Below, one piece after another: positions 25,362 to 34,222 of a stretch of 64,000 bases of DNA. The notes beneath the pieces are model-generated. The model did not search any database. It had not been told where the DNA came from and worked only from the letters and a program-made list of their open reading frames with translations. Numbering within the stretch: the stretch's first letter is position 1; every line of letters begins with the position of its first letter. Made by a program: the position numbers and the translations under genes. The DNA is from Desulfosporosinus sp. FKB (lineage in GTDB: Bacteria > Bacillota > Desulfitobacteriia > Desulfitobacteriales > Desulfitobacteriaceae), in NCBI RefSeq assembly GCF_002196705.1, contig NZ_NADJ01000038.1, forward strand, positions 381,651-445,650, read 5' to 3'.

Positions 25362-25739
25362 TCAGTCCTCCTTATAAATTGCCCAGGCATCTGGAGCTTC
25401 GAAAACTTTCACCCATACTAAGTGATTTTCACCTAGTACTAAATTCTGCTTAAATTCACAGAATAGAAATTGGGCTATCAGCTCTGCCGTAGGATTGACT
25501 CCTTCGGGCCCAAACGCCGGCAAATCATTAAGCAGGCTGTGATCTAACAAATCAAGAGTCTTTCTAATCGCCTGTTTTACTTCACTAAAATCTACCAACA
25601 TTCCTAAATTGTCTAATTGCCTGCCTTCGATGCAAACGACAACATTCCAACGATGCCCATGCAAATTGGAACACTTGCCATTGTAATTGCGGATAAAATG
25701 GGCGGCATCAAAATGCGCCTGAACACATACCTGAAACAT
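25362..25739 (-). CDS. queD: 6-carboxytetrahydropterin synthase
   Basis: A 125-residue protein with the zinc-binding His 14, 27 and 29, the catalytic Cys 23 (GKCSNLHGH), and the glutamate-containing EAPDAWAIY end. It converts the FolE product to 6-carboxytetrahydropterin. I chose the ATG at 25739, which follows AGGAG; the longer frame has no ribosome site. First gene of the operon; a promoter-like TTGTAA at 25787-25792 lies upstream and I see no preQ1 riboswitch in the roughly 50-base leader. Confidence 0.93.
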   Translation of the reverse strand: MFQVCVQAHFDAAHFIRNYNGKCSNLHGHRWNVVVCIEGRQLDNLGMLVDFSEVKQAIRKTLDLLDHSLLNDLPAFGPEGVNPTAELIAQFLFCEFKQNLVLGENHLVWVKVFEAPDAWAIYKED

Positions 25740-25814
25740 AGTTAACTCCTTATTTGAGATAATAATATCTATATTAACATTTTTAGTTACAAAAGAAAAA
25801 TGAAACTTAGACAA

Positions 25815-25842
25815 AAGAAGAAGGGTTTTCCCTTCTTCTTAG
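25815..25842. terminator. Terminator of the TPR gene
   Basis: AAGAAGAAGGG and CCCTTCTTCTT pair around TTTT; it overlaps the stop of the TPR gene and separates it from queD. Confidence 0.8.
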
Positions 25843-27005
25843 GCTAATTTCAGTGCTTTATTATAGCAATCAATGGCTGTATCGTACTGATTCATTTGAT
25901 CGTAGACATTTCCCAGTAAAGCCCATCCCGCCGAATGATCGGGGTCTATTTCTATAAGTTTATTTAGAGATTCTATACACTCCTGCCAATTACCTTTACG
26001 AGTAAGACAGACACTAAGGTTATAAAGAATCAACGGGTGATCGGGGCTTAACTCCAAGGCCTTTTGATAGTATTCTGCCGCCCTTCTTGATCTTCCTTGC
26101 TGAACAAGGGTAAAGGCCAGGTTGTTGAGTAAAATTGGATCTTGGGGATAAATTTTTATAGCCCGATCCAGGAGGTTTAATGCTTCCTGAGTTCGCCCCT
26201 GATTTTGATAGACTGCAGCAAGATTACTTAAAGAATCATAATGATCCGGTTCATACTTAAGGGTGAATTTGTAATATTGGATTCCCTTTTTTATCTGACC
26301 GGTTTGAATATAACAATAGGCTAATCTTGCTGCTAAATCAGGCGTTCCGCCATAGCGAAGGGCCCGATCAAAACTAAAGCAAGCATCGGCCAATTGCTCC
26401 AATTTCAAGTGCATTTCTCCCTTTTCTTCCCAGTATCGAGATTCACGCGGTACCAATTGACAACACCCTTGAAAACAGCGCAAGGCTTCTTGATATTCTT
26501 CATGATAAGCATAAATAATCCCCAGACGATAATAGGTTTCTGCATTTTTAGGTTCTGCCCGACAGGAATTATCAAGAGCCTTAACTCCCTCCTGCCAATT
26601 TCCTTGTTCCAAATGACAATCTGCAAGGATCTCCCAGAACCTTGCGTTTTGCGGTTTTAATTTAAGCGCTTCCTCAATAGTATTTTTCGCTTGGAGAATG
26701 AGACCTTGTCCAAGATAACATTGTGCTAAGAGACCGCATATCATTCCAGATTCATCATTGTCCTTTTGCTCCAAGGATTCCAAATAATCCCTTGCTTCTT
26801 GAAATGCCTGAACTTCAATTAAATGTTCGACTTCACCGAGTCGAAACTTACCTTTGCCTTGCTTCAATAAATCTACCCATTCCTGGATAGCTACATCCGT
26901 TTTTCCCAGCCAAAAGTGCCATTTTGCTTGCAAAGAATTCCACAGATATGTTTTCCTGAGAGATGGCCTTTTTTGTTTGACGTTTGAGACCAAAGGTACA
27001 CCCAT
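25839..27005 (-). CDS. TPR-repeat protein (388 aa)
   Basis: The protein is built almost wholly of about ten tetratricopeptide repeats (e.g. AETYYRLGIIYAYHEEYQEA, DSLSNLAAVYQNQGRTQEAL, HPLILYNLSVCLTRKGNWQE). No signal peptide or membrane segment is seen, so it is cytoplasmic or peripheral. TPR arrays are scaffolds for protein contacts; no partner is visible. ATG with GGGG upstream. Monocistronic with its own terminator. Confidence 0.85.
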   Translation of the reverse strand: MGVPLVSNVKQKRPSLRKTYLWNSLQAKWHFWLGKTDVAIQEWVDLLKQGKGKFRLGEVEHLIEVQAFQEARDYLESLEQKDNDESGMICGLLAQCYLGQGLILQAKNTIEEALKLKPQNARFWEILADCHLEQGNWQEGVKALDNSCRAEPKNAETYYRLGIIYAYHEEYQEALRCFQGCCQLVPRESRYWEEKGEMHLKLEQLADACFSFDRALRYGGTPDLAARLAYCYIQTGQIKKGIQYYKFTLKYEPDHYDSLSNLAAVYQNQGRTQEALNLLDRAIKIYPQDPILLNNLAFTLVQQGRSRRAAEYYQKALELSPDHPLILYNLSVCLTRKGNWQECIESLNKLIEIDPDHSAGWALLGNVYDQMNQYDTAIDCYNKALKLA

Positions 27006-27215
27006 TGTCTCAGCCCCTTTTTTTACTTATTTTTCCATTATTTCATTCTCCTTTTTTTCTTTTAATCCTTCTGCCACACTCGGGAATCGAACGCCAAAAG
27101 CCTTGGATATACGCGATTATTCATTAAACTAGGTATGTTTTTCCTTTGCTCTCGTCAGATTATTATAATTGCTCCTTTATTTATGTCATAATAAGTATTT
27201 ATTCCTATAAATCAG

Positions 27216-27235
27216 CAGTGAACTCGTTCAGCTAA
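27216..27235 (-). repeat. Dispersed repeat, copy 2 (partial)
   Basis: CAGTGAACTCGTTCAGCTAA, the reverse complement of the 15378 copy without its 5' half. Confidence 0.7.
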
Positions 27236-27256
27236 GAAACTTCGTTCTGACAGCAA

Positions 27257-27285
27257 AAAAAACTCAGCGAATTGCCGAGTTTTTG
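27257..27285. terminator. Terminator
   Basis: AAACTC and GAGTTT pair around AGCGAATTGCC with A and T runs on both sides; GC within the loop can extend the stem. Confidence 0.55.
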
Positions 27286-27367
27286 TAAACAGAGGTTATA
27301 TCTTTAATGTTCTATCAGTGAAAAAGATTAGACTTATAATTTCGATTTTAATGCAAAGGCGGCGCAT

Positions 27368-27817
27368 TCATTGCGCCCCTTCGCATTTAGAACAATAGCC
27401 ATAAAATTTTAAATCGTGGTCGGAAACTTTAAAATGATTTCGTTTCATAATGACAGCTTCTAAAGACTCTAATAAATCATCATCAAATTCCGAAACATTT
27501 CCACAGCGTAAGCAGATAAGGTGATGGTGATGATGATGTTCATCCTTACGACTAAATTCATAACGAGTTCGGCCATCTCCAAAATCGTTCTTAATAAGAA
27601 CTCCAATTTCCGCCAATATATCTAGAGTCCGATAAACGGTAGCAAGACCTATCTCCGGATTTTCGTTTTTAACGAGCATATATACTTCTTCGGCGCTTAA
27701 ATGCCGATCCACATGTTCCACAAACATGTGGAGAATCGTCTGTCGTTGAGGAGTTACTTTATAGGAGTGATTACGCAGCAAGTTGCAGATATTCTCAAAC
27801 GTTCTAAAATTCTCCAT
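27368..27817 (-). CDS. fur: Fur family metalloregulator
   Basis: A 149-residue Fur protein: winged helix with TPQRQTILHMF and GLATVYRTLDIL, a run of His (HHHHHH) at the regulatory metal site, and CLRCG plus CSKCEG as the structural zinc pairs. The His run and DDDLLESLE fit Fur or PerR; PerR normally has a tell-tale Asp I cannot verify. I took the ATG at 27817; a TTG one codon earlier is possible. It lies alone, upstream of nothing on its strand. Confidence 0.85.
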   Translation of the reverse strand: MENFRTFENICNLLRNHSYKVTPQRQTILHMFVEHVDRHLSAEEVYMLVKNENPEIGLATVYRTLDILAEIGVLIKNDFGDGRTRYEFSRKDEHHHHHHLICLRCGNVSEFDDDLLESLEAVIMKRNHFKVSDHDLKFYGYCSKCEGAQ

Positions 27818-27888
27818 CAATGCCCCCCCTCCATATATTTCCTATTATAAGACATTATTTTCACTTTGCAAAGTGATTTTAAGAAATA

Positions 27889-29163
27889 TTAACGAGTAAA
27901 GACTTCGTAAATTGCGAACTTCAGATAGTCTGTTTCCTCACTTCCTAATAGAACCGGATGATCTTTACCGGCACGGCGAAATTCTACTAAGCGCAAGATT
28001 TTATGGGCATCTGCTGCAGCTTCCTGCAACATTTTTTGAAAGCGTGCAGCACTTAAGTGGTATGAGCAGGATGCGGTTATTAAAACACCGCCATCTCGAA
28101 CTAACTTCATCCCTTGAAGATTTATCTCCTTATAGCCCCGCAGCGCTCCTTCCAAAGCTTGACGGCTTTTAGCAAAGGCCGGAGGATCTAAAATGACGAC
28201 ATCCCAAGTTTTCTTATCGTTCACTTGTTTTCTTAAAAAATCAAAAGCATTTTCGGCAACAAATTGAGTACGATGAAGGAATCCATTAAGCAAAGCATTT
28301 CTGTTGGCCATTTCAATAGCTTTCTCTGAGATATCAACACAAGTAACCTTTTTAGCCCCATACAGACAGGCATGCAACATAAATGATCCTGTATGGGAAA
28401 AGCAATCTAAGACCTCAGCACCATCCCAAAACGGATTTTTAATTTCTTTTCCCTTTTTATCTCGAGGACATCCATCAGGATCCTGATAAATCCCATGACT
28501 CGCTCCCCATCCAGTCATAATAGGCTTTAAGGAAGCTCGATTTTCACGTTGGTCAAAGAAATACCCTGTTTTCTGTCCTTCAGCTACATCGACCATGATC
28601 TTTAACCCATTTTCCTGGAGGATTATTTGGGTATCAAAAGGAGTGTCCACGAAGCCAACTCTCTCTTCCAGGCCTTCCAAACGCCGAACAGAAACATCAC
28701 TTCGTTCATAAATCCCCCGCGGATTGAAAATTCTCTTTAAAGCCTGAACAATCCATTGTCGCCGGACTTCCATGCCAAGGGCAAGAATTTGAACTACAAG
28801 AACATCTTCATATTTATCAATAATTAGACCAGGCAAGAAATCCGCTTCACCATGGACGATCCGGCAGGAGGTTATATTAGATAATAACCATTGCCGCCGC
28901 TTCCAAGCATTTTGAATTTTATCTAAAAAATAGTCTTCATCAATGGGTTTTTCCGAATAGGATATCACTCGCAGAATTAGCTGCGACACGGGGTTATAAA
29001 ATCCTTGGGCCAAGAAATGTCCGTCGTGGTTTAAAATATGTACAATATCCCCTCCCGAGGGATTCCCTTCGATTCTGCCAATTTCTCCGGGATAGATCCA
29101 CGGATGCCCTTGTTCAAGCCTTCTTTTGCGATTTTTTATTAGAAACACTCTTGGTATAGACAT
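27889..29163 (-). CDS. RlmI-like 23S rRNA methyltransferase (PUA + SAM domain)
   Basis: A 424-residue protein with an N-terminal PUA domain (GHPWIYPGEIGRIEG), a linker domain, and a class I methyltransferase (VLDCFSHTGSFMLHA for SAM, VILDPPAFAKS for the catalytic NPP-type motif). The family methylates C5 of 23S rRNA cytosine. It is about 30 residues longer than most members: the segment between FFDQREN and VLDCF carries an Asp/Lys/Gly-rich insertion with PRDKKGKEIKNPFWDGAE. Confidence 0.85.
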   Translation of the reverse strand: MSIPRVFLIKNRKRRLEQGHPWIYPGEIGRIEGNPSGGDIVHILNHDGHFLAQGFYNPVSQLILRVISYSEKPIDEDYFLDKIQNAWKRRQWLLSNITSCRIVHGEADFLPGLIIDKYEDVLVVQILALGMEVRRQWIVQALKRIFNPRGIYERSDVSVRRLEGLEERVGFVDTPFDTQIILQENGLKIMVDVAEGQKTGYFFDQRENRASLKPIMTGWGASHGIYQDPDGCPRDKKGKEIKNPFWDGAEVLDCFSHTGSFMLHACLYGAKKVTCVDISEKAIEMANRNALLNGFLHRTQFVAENAFDFLRKQVNDKKTWDVVILDPPAFAKSRQALEGALRGYKEINLQGMKLVRDGGVLITASCSYHLSAARFQKMLQEAAADAHKILRLVEFRRAGKDHPVLLGSEETDYLKFAIYEVFTR

Positions 29164-29288
29164 AAAAGATCCTCGCTTTCAAAAACGTAAAGATTCATAT
29201 CTTTAAAATATACCGTGAAATCAAAAGAAAGGAAAGCTTCCATTTCCCTTTCTTTCAAAGTTTCAGACAATATCGCTTCATTTCATGT

Positions 29289-29318
29289 TAAAAAGCCATC
29301 CTTGTTGGATGGCTTTCT
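29289..29318. terminator. Terminator
   Basis: AAAGCCATCC and GGATGGCTTT pair around TTGTT; good for the UPF0180 gene on the minus strand. Confidence 0.7.
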
Positions 29319-29329
29319 AATAAACGGTT

Positions 29330-29359
29330 GTTCAGCTTTACCTGAACGAGTTCACTCTG
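29330..29359 (+). repeat. Dispersed repeat, copy 3
   Basis: GTTCAGCTTTACCTGAAC followed by GAGTTCACTCTG. One base of the stem differs from copy 1. It sits immediately beyond the UPF0180 stop. Confidence 0.75.
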
Positions 29360-29599
29360 TTAGGAAAAACGATCCCTAAGAACCTCAACGACTTCTTCCG
29401 CGCTCCGACCAGAGGCATTAATAACCGGCAATTTCACTGGCCAATCCGGTGATAAATTATTAGTTCCATCACCCTTAACGACAACTGCCTGTATATTATA
29501 CAATGCCTTTCCTTCTAAAGGAGCGGTTTTAAAGCCCGAAGCATGTAATGCTTGCACTACATTGGTGAGTCCATCTTCTACAGCAATCATTTTATACAT
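29360..29599 (-). CDS. UPF0180 family protein (YkuS-like)
   Basis: Seventy-nine residues with MIAVEDGLTNVVQALHASGF, then AVVVKGDGTNN, then PVINASGRSAEEVVEVLR, the pattern of UPF0180. Function unknown. The distance from GAGGG to the first ATG is long, so the start could also be ATG three codons later. Confidence 0.8.
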   Translation of the reverse strand: MYKMIAVEDGLTNVVQALHASGFKTAPLEGKALYNIQAVVVKGDGTNNLSPDWPVKLPVINASGRSAEEVVEVLRDRFS

Positions 29600-29673
29600 T
29601 TATTTTTTCACCCTCTCCTCGAATTAAACTTAGTTTTCCACCGATAAATGATCTTATCCCGAGAGAAATTTCC

Positions 29674-31980
29674 TTAAAAAGAATAGTTTTCTTTAAATAA
29701 ACGCAGATAATCCACCGATAATCGTTCATCATTTATTTGCAGCTGGGGCTCCGAACAGGGAAAGATTCCTTGGATTGAACATGTTAGCAATCCCGAAGTT
29801 TCTACGCTTAAATGAATGCTGTTCCTCTGAGGCGGGGTTCTTTGTAAGAGCAGGGAATACTTGCCCGTTGGCTGCCGAAATCCTACCAATTGTATTTGTT
29901 TAGACAATTTAGACATGGGAAGAAATTCATCCGTTTTAACTTCGAAAGGATGATCACTTTCCAATTCTAGTTCTACCAAATAAGGCTCTTGAAGATAATT
30001 CAATTTTATGTTTAAACTCAAAAGTCTTTGGGCATTTAGATTTTTTTCCTCAACTGTCGCCGCCACACTTAAAGGAGCTTTCTCATTGAGCAGAGGTACC
30101 TCGACGCTTTTTCCTTCTTTGACGCCTAGATCCTTCACTAATTGACTCGGTAAACGTTCATCTGAATATATATGAATTTTCCCCTCCTGCCTTCCGAGCC
30201 ATTCTTCTTGAACCGTAACTTGCTGCGGGTACTTCTCGTTGAAGGAGGGGACAAAACCTAAACAAAGCACCAGCAGACTAATTCCGATCAAGGCCGGCAT
30301 TTTTACATAGGCCAAAATTTTCCGAACAAGAGCGGAGCTCTTCAGGGCAACATGACAACAGGCAAGCAAAAAGGGAACTAAAAGTAAGGCATATGTTACA
30401 AGAAAAATGACAGGGTATTTACTGATGGCTTCATTAAAACTCAACCACTGATCAGAATTCAGAAGCTCATAATGGATTGAATATAGGAAATAGGGACCTA
30501 TTAGTACGAACAAGATATTGGAAAAAAAGTACTGAATGTCTAGACAAAAGAGCCAGAAAACAAAAGGAAAGGCGAGATCAATGCGTATAAGAGCTAAGGT
30601 TAGACTCAAAATCAAGAGCGGAAATCCAGCTGTCAGCCAATAGAGGTTTGCATCCCGGGTCATTGGCAGCTTTTTTAGCCAACCGGCAAGAAACATTATC
30701 AGGCTGACAGAAATCCCCACACGGGCAATGAGGTATACTTCCGGATGAGCGTAATATACCTTTTGGGTATGTTTTAAGCTTTGCCAGAGGATTTCTCCAA
30801 TTCCACCAGCTCCCACGATGATCATACTTAGAAGCATAATGATGCCAATACTTATAAAAACATTCTTCCAGGGTATTTTATCCTTGCGTTTTTTCAGGTA
30901 ATTAAAATAGATAATAACTGTTAAAAGCAAAACAAGAATAATAAATCCTCTCAACGCAAAACTGGGCAGTACAAAAACATTACCGCCAATCTGAAACGAA
31001 AGATACAGCTCATCCCAGGTCTGAGGTCCAAGTTTGTCTAGTTTCATGTTATTCACTAACAAATGAACAAAGTTGCCAACAGTTTGCATAGTTTCCAGAG
31101 AAACATGATCCAGCCGATCTTCTGGTCTATGGAAATATCCTTCCGGCCTTCCGTAGATCCCCAAGCCCAAGGCAGGAATACCCTGATCTAAAAAAGAGCT
31201 GAAATCACTTGAACCACCCTGCGAATTGTCCCGGGTCATAACGGTAAAATCCCGGCTGAGATGAAAGGGAATATGGCTCTCTTTAGCCAAGGCAGAAACT
31301 TGTTTAAGCAGCTCCGGCGGGGCAGATTTATTGCCTGCAACATCAATCTCCAAAGGAGTTCCGACCATATCAACATTGATCATCCATTGTACAGCTGATA
31401 AATCAGCTTGTGAGATGTAATAATTCGAACCAACAAGTCCGTTTTCTTCCGCGCCAAAAAAAACCAGTTGATAGGTTTTTTGATGAGGTTCCTTGCTTAA
31501 GACTCGTGCAAGTTCAAGCAATACTCCTACCCCTGAACCATTATCTACAGCTCCGGGTACATTCATTGCTGCCGTATCATAATGGGCTCCGAGAACAACC
31601 GTATCTGGAAGTGTCCCAGGCAGCTCAGCGATGATATTTTGACTATTTATCAATTCAACACGTTTTTGAGGGTCGTTGAGGGATGGATTGCGAAGGATCA
31701 CTTTACTAAATGGCTGTTCACGAACTTTCCAGCCATTTTGGCTTAAAACATAAGCGATATACTGAGCTGCCTTTATCTCTCCTTTGCTCCCGGCTGGGCG
31801 AGGACCAATCTTATCCGTAAGATATTTGACATAATCAAAGGCTGAAGCTGCAGAGAAGCTTAAACCTGATCCTTGAGCAGGCAAAACAGCTTCAGCCTTA
31901 CTGTTCACACACCCTAGAATTACCAAAACGCTAAAAATCGTCATCACGATAATAGTCCAACGAGTTTTCATCACCCTCAT
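29674..31980 (-). CDS. Membrane-anchored M28 family metallopeptidase
   Basis: A 768-residue protein. A signal or lipobox-like segment (VLVILGC) starts it; the M28 peptidase domain follows with GAHYDTA, GAVDNGSGVGVLLELA, FFGAEENGLVGS, VDMVG and YFHRPEDR, which supply the two-zinc ligands. After about residue 335 there are roughly seven to eight membrane helices, then a beta-rich C-terminal domain of about 190 residues. I took the ATG at 31980; the longer frame starting at 32244 runs through the divergent promoter. This layout recalls the ER metallopeptidase type. Confidence 0.8.
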   Translation of the reverse strand: MRVMKTRWTIIVMTIFSVLVILGCVNSKAEAVLPAQGSGLSFSAASAFDYVKYLTDKIGPRPAGSKGEIKAAQYIAYVLSQNGWKVREQPFSKVILRNPSLNDPQKRVELINSQNIIAELPGTLPDTVVLGAHYDTAAMNVPGAVDNGSGVGVLLELARVLSKEPHQKTYQLVFFGAEENGLVGSNYYISQADLSAVQWMINVDMVGTPLEIDVAGNKSAPPELLKQVSALAKESHIPFHLSRDFTVMTRDNSQGGSSDFSSFLDQGIPALGLGIYGRPEGYFHRPEDRLDHVSLETMQTVGNFVHLLVNNMKLDKLGPQTWDELYLSFQIGGNVFVLPSFALRGFIILVLLLTVIIYFNYLKKRKDKIPWKNVFISIGIIMLLSMIIVGAGGIGEILWQSLKHTQKVYYAHPEVYLIARVGISVSLIMFLAGWLKKLPMTRDANLYWLTAGFPLLILSLTLALIRIDLAFPFVFWLFCLDIQYFFSNILFVLIGPYFLYSIHYELLNSDQWLSFNEAISKYPVIFLVTYALLLVPFLLACCHVALKSSALVRKILAYVKMPALIGISLLVLCLGFVPSFNEKYPQQVTVQEEWLGRQEGKIHIYSDERLPSQLVKDLGVKEGKSVEVPLLNEKAPLSVAATVEEKNLNAQRLLSLNIKLNYLQEPYLVELELESDHPFEVKTDEFLPMSKLSKQIQLVGFRQPTGKYSLLLQRTPPQRNSIHLSVETSGLLTCSIQGIFPCSEPQLQINDERLSVDYLRLFKENYSF

Positions 31981-32061
31981 AACCCCATGCCCTTTCAAAG
32001 CTTTAAACTCACCCTGCCCAATTCTTATGAAAAACTTCTTGAGGTTATGCCTTTCCAATCT

Positions 32062-32090
32062 TTTAACCTTTTGGACACATATGTTATAAT
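32062..32090 (+). promoter_or_regulatory. Extended -10 promoter for the PLD-like gene
   Basis: TGTTATAAT at 32082-32090 with a weak -35 (TTTAAC) 17 bases upstream; the gene starts 36 bases further on. Confidence 0.5.
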
Positions 32091-32125
32091 GTAGACAAAT
32101 TTTGACCTTGGGAGAAATAAATATT

Positions 32126-33148
32126 ATGCCTAAGCGACATATCCCCTTAGTTACAATAGTTATTCTTTTATTCTGTCTTCTGTTTTTAAGTGGCTGTACC
32201 ATGAAAGTTCCTAAGATTTTTGCTAAGAAGGCCCCTACTTCCAATCTTTCTGCCGGAGCACTTTTGATTGATCAAGAGGCCATCTATCAACGCACCATTA
32301 CTCTGATTCAATCAGCACAATCCTCAATTTACGTAGAACAAGCCGAGTTTGACGACCCTCAACTCATCAATCTTTTGCTGTCTAAGTCCCATTCAGGTAT
32401 CGAAGTTCATATCCTCTTAGACCAATGGCAAAAACAAAATTGGGCTACTCTCGACCAGTTAAAAAATCAAAATGTATCGATTCAGTATTATCCTGCTCAG
32501 AAAGGACAAAGTGACCATACTAAGTGGTTAATTGTTGACCAAAACAAAGCTTTAGTTTACGGACCATCCTGGACAAGTGAAGGATTCAAAGCTCATGATT
32601 TAGCTGTGGAGCTTTCCGGAAGTTCTGCCTTGAAAATCGCAGCTCTCTTTTCCAAAGATTGGGAATTCACCACAACCTTCCCTTTAGATGTACCAAAAAC
32701 AACGACTCTTAATAACGATAATATTACATTGGCTGTCAACGCTAACGTCAAGCAACAACTACTGGAGTATATATCCAGCAGTACAAAATCCATCTGGATT
32801 GAAAACACAGAAATCACTGAACCAGATATCGTTCAAGCCTTACTTGATGCTGCAGGAAAAGGCCGAGATATCCGCATTATCTTAGACTCCACTGTTGCCG
32901 GCAAAACACCGGTAACTCTGGAAAAATTAAAAGCAGGCGGCATATTCATACGTTATTTTCCTAAGCAGTCACCTCTCGGACTTCATCTGGCAATTTTTGA
33001 CCAGAACTCCTTTCTGGCAAGCGGCTCCGAATGGACACGTTATAACTTTGTTGCAGATCACGAGTTTTCTATTACAGTCCCCTCTCCTACTGCAACCTCA
33101 AAATTGGACCAGATGTTTCAAGAGGATTGGAAGAAAAGCTCACCTTAA
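32126..33148 (+). CDS. Phospholipase D-like lipoprotein
   Basis: A 340-residue protein with a lipobox (FLSGC) after a hydrophobic start, then two PLD repeats. The first holds the HxKxxxxD motif (HTKWLIVDQ followed by GPSW). The second keeps the layout but its motif reads HLAIFD, with the Lys missing, followed by SGSEWT. I chose the ATG at 32126 after GGGAG. PLD proteins cut phosphodiesters in phospholipids or DNA; with one degenerate motif the activity is uncertain. It is divergent from the M28 gene. Confidence 0.8.
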   Translation: MPKRHIPLVTIVILLFCLLFLSGCTMKVPKIFAKKAPTSNLSAGALLIDQEAIYQRTITLIQSAQSSIYVEQAEFDDPQLINLLLSKSHSGIEVHILLDQWQKQNWATLDQLKNQNVSIQYYPAQKGQSDHTKWLIVDQNKALVYGPSWTSEGFKAHDLAVELSGSSALKIAALFSKDWEFTTTFPLDVPKTTTLNNDNITLAVNANVKQQLLEYISSSTKSIWIENTEITEPDIVQALLDAAGKGRDIRIILDSTVAGKTPVTLEKLKAGGIFIRYFPKQSPLGLHLAIFDQNSFLASGSEWTRYNFVADHEFSITVPSPTATSKLDQMFQEDWKKSSP

Positions 33149-33160
33149 GCAAAGATCCCG

Positions 33161-33215
33161 GATTCATATAAAAACCACCCAAAGCATTTTGCCTTGGGTG
33201 GTTTTTATATGAATC
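33161..33215. terminator. Perfect 22-bp inverted repeat terminator
   Basis: The two arms (33161-33182 and 33194-33215) are exact complements around an 11-base loop, including AAAAACCACCC and GGGTGGTTTTT. It serves both convergent genes. Confidence 0.85.
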
Positions 33216-33221
33216 AAGGAT

Positions 33222-33851
33222 TTAAGATCTTTGGTCAATTTTTTCTAAGTGCTGACAATCTCCGACCAACTCCGGTTTCCATCCATTACCGTCAACTTCA
33301 AAAATATTGAGGGCAGTATTATTCTGCCAAGGAGTTTTGGCCCAATCATGAATCTCAAAACCTAAAGCTTTAGTTACTAATAGTTTCAGGGTTAGCCCAT
33401 GGGTTACCACACAAATAGTCTCTCCTGGATGGTTGGCAAGAATCTTTTGTACAAAATCCCAGGAGCGTAATAGTACCATTTCCATATTTTCACCGCCGGG
33501 AGTCGTGACTAAATGCGGAGATGAATCCCATATTTTAAATAAATCCGGATATGCTTTCCGTAATTCTCCCCAAATATGCCCTTCCCAATCGCCAAAGGAA
33601 AATTCTCGCAAGGCAGGATTGACGATCAGTTGATCCAATCCGATTTCTCGCCGAATCTCTTCAGCAGTTCCACGAGCCCTAGGAGCGTCACTGGAATATA
33701 TATATTGAATCCCCTCGTCTTTAAGCCTATTAGCCAAAGATTGAGCCTGAAGCAGCCCAGTTTCGGTAAGAGGGGAATCCAGACGCCCTTGTACACGCCC
33801 TTCAGTATTCCACAAGGTTTGGCCATGACGAGTCAAAATTATCCTTGTCAT
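33222..33851 (-). CDS. Histidine phosphatase (phosphoglycerate mutase-like)
   Basis: A 209-residue protein with the catalytic RHG motif in LTRHGQTLWN, REFSFGDWEGH, and the second His in VVTHGLTLKLL. These features mark the branch-1 histidine phosphatase family; true glycolytic mutase is larger, so small-molecule phosphatase such as a cobalamin or folate-type phosphatase is also possible. No neighbour decides it. ATG start. Confidence 0.85.
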   Translation of the reverse strand: MTRIILTRHGQTLWNTEGRVQGRLDSPLTETGLLQAQSLANRLKDEGIQYIYSSDAPRARGTAEEIRREIGLDQLIVNPALREFSFGDWEGHIWGELRKAYPDLFKIWDSSPHLVTTPGGENMEMVLLRSWDFVQKILANHPGETICVVTHGLTLKLLVTKALGFEIHDWAKTPWQNNTALNIFEVDGNGWKPELVGDCQHLEKIDQRS

Positions 33852-33962
33852 TCGTACACCTCTTATAAAAGAAACTTATCCGGCACAAAGCAGCTGATAG
33901 AAAAAGATCGCCTTGTTTCGCGGATATTCAACAGTGTGTATAAATTAGATCTTCTGATAATA

Positions 33963-34170
33963 CAACAAGGGTAGGAAATTCTCCCTACCCTCCCCGACTT
34001 GCCGTAAGATTTCAGGTTTCTGACCCCGCTTTCGCAGGTGGGCACCTAGTCCATGCTTTCCAACTTCCCTGTTTCAAAAAGAAAGGGCTTGCTGTAGTTA
34101 CATGGCATTTAGTTCCCGTGTCATTAATAGGATCAAAACCATGAAGATCTCTACGCACAAGTCAGGCTAT
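33963..34170 (-). ncRNA. Candidate 6S-like structured RNA
   Basis: Minus-strand, about 208 bases. An extended -10 (TGATATAAT, 34177-34185) precedes it. The 5' region (CCTGACTTG) pairs with the 3' region (CAAGTCGGGG), further helped by CGTA/TACG and AGAT/ATCT. The middle has a CATGG-rich segment and a GGTGCCCACCTG with CGAAAGCG. It ends in a terminator (GGGTAGG/CCTACCC, then T-rich). A long closing stem round a large open middle is the layout of 6S RNA. No reading frame is credible. The family call is inferred. Confidence 0.5.
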
Positions 34171-34222
34171 GTTTTTATTATATCACCATAATTCAAAAAA
34201 ATCTCTAGCAAATGCTTGGAAA

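Larger units (their letters stand above)
27006..27367. other. Intergenic stretch
   Basis: No gene. It holds one copy of the dispersed repeat at 27216-27235 and a terminator at 27257-27285. Confidence 0.5.

Noticed and set aside
27070..27130. T-arm-like sequence (minus strand GTTCGATTC)
   Set aside because: The flanking stem bases do not pair and no acceptor or anticodon arm can be built; not a tRNA.
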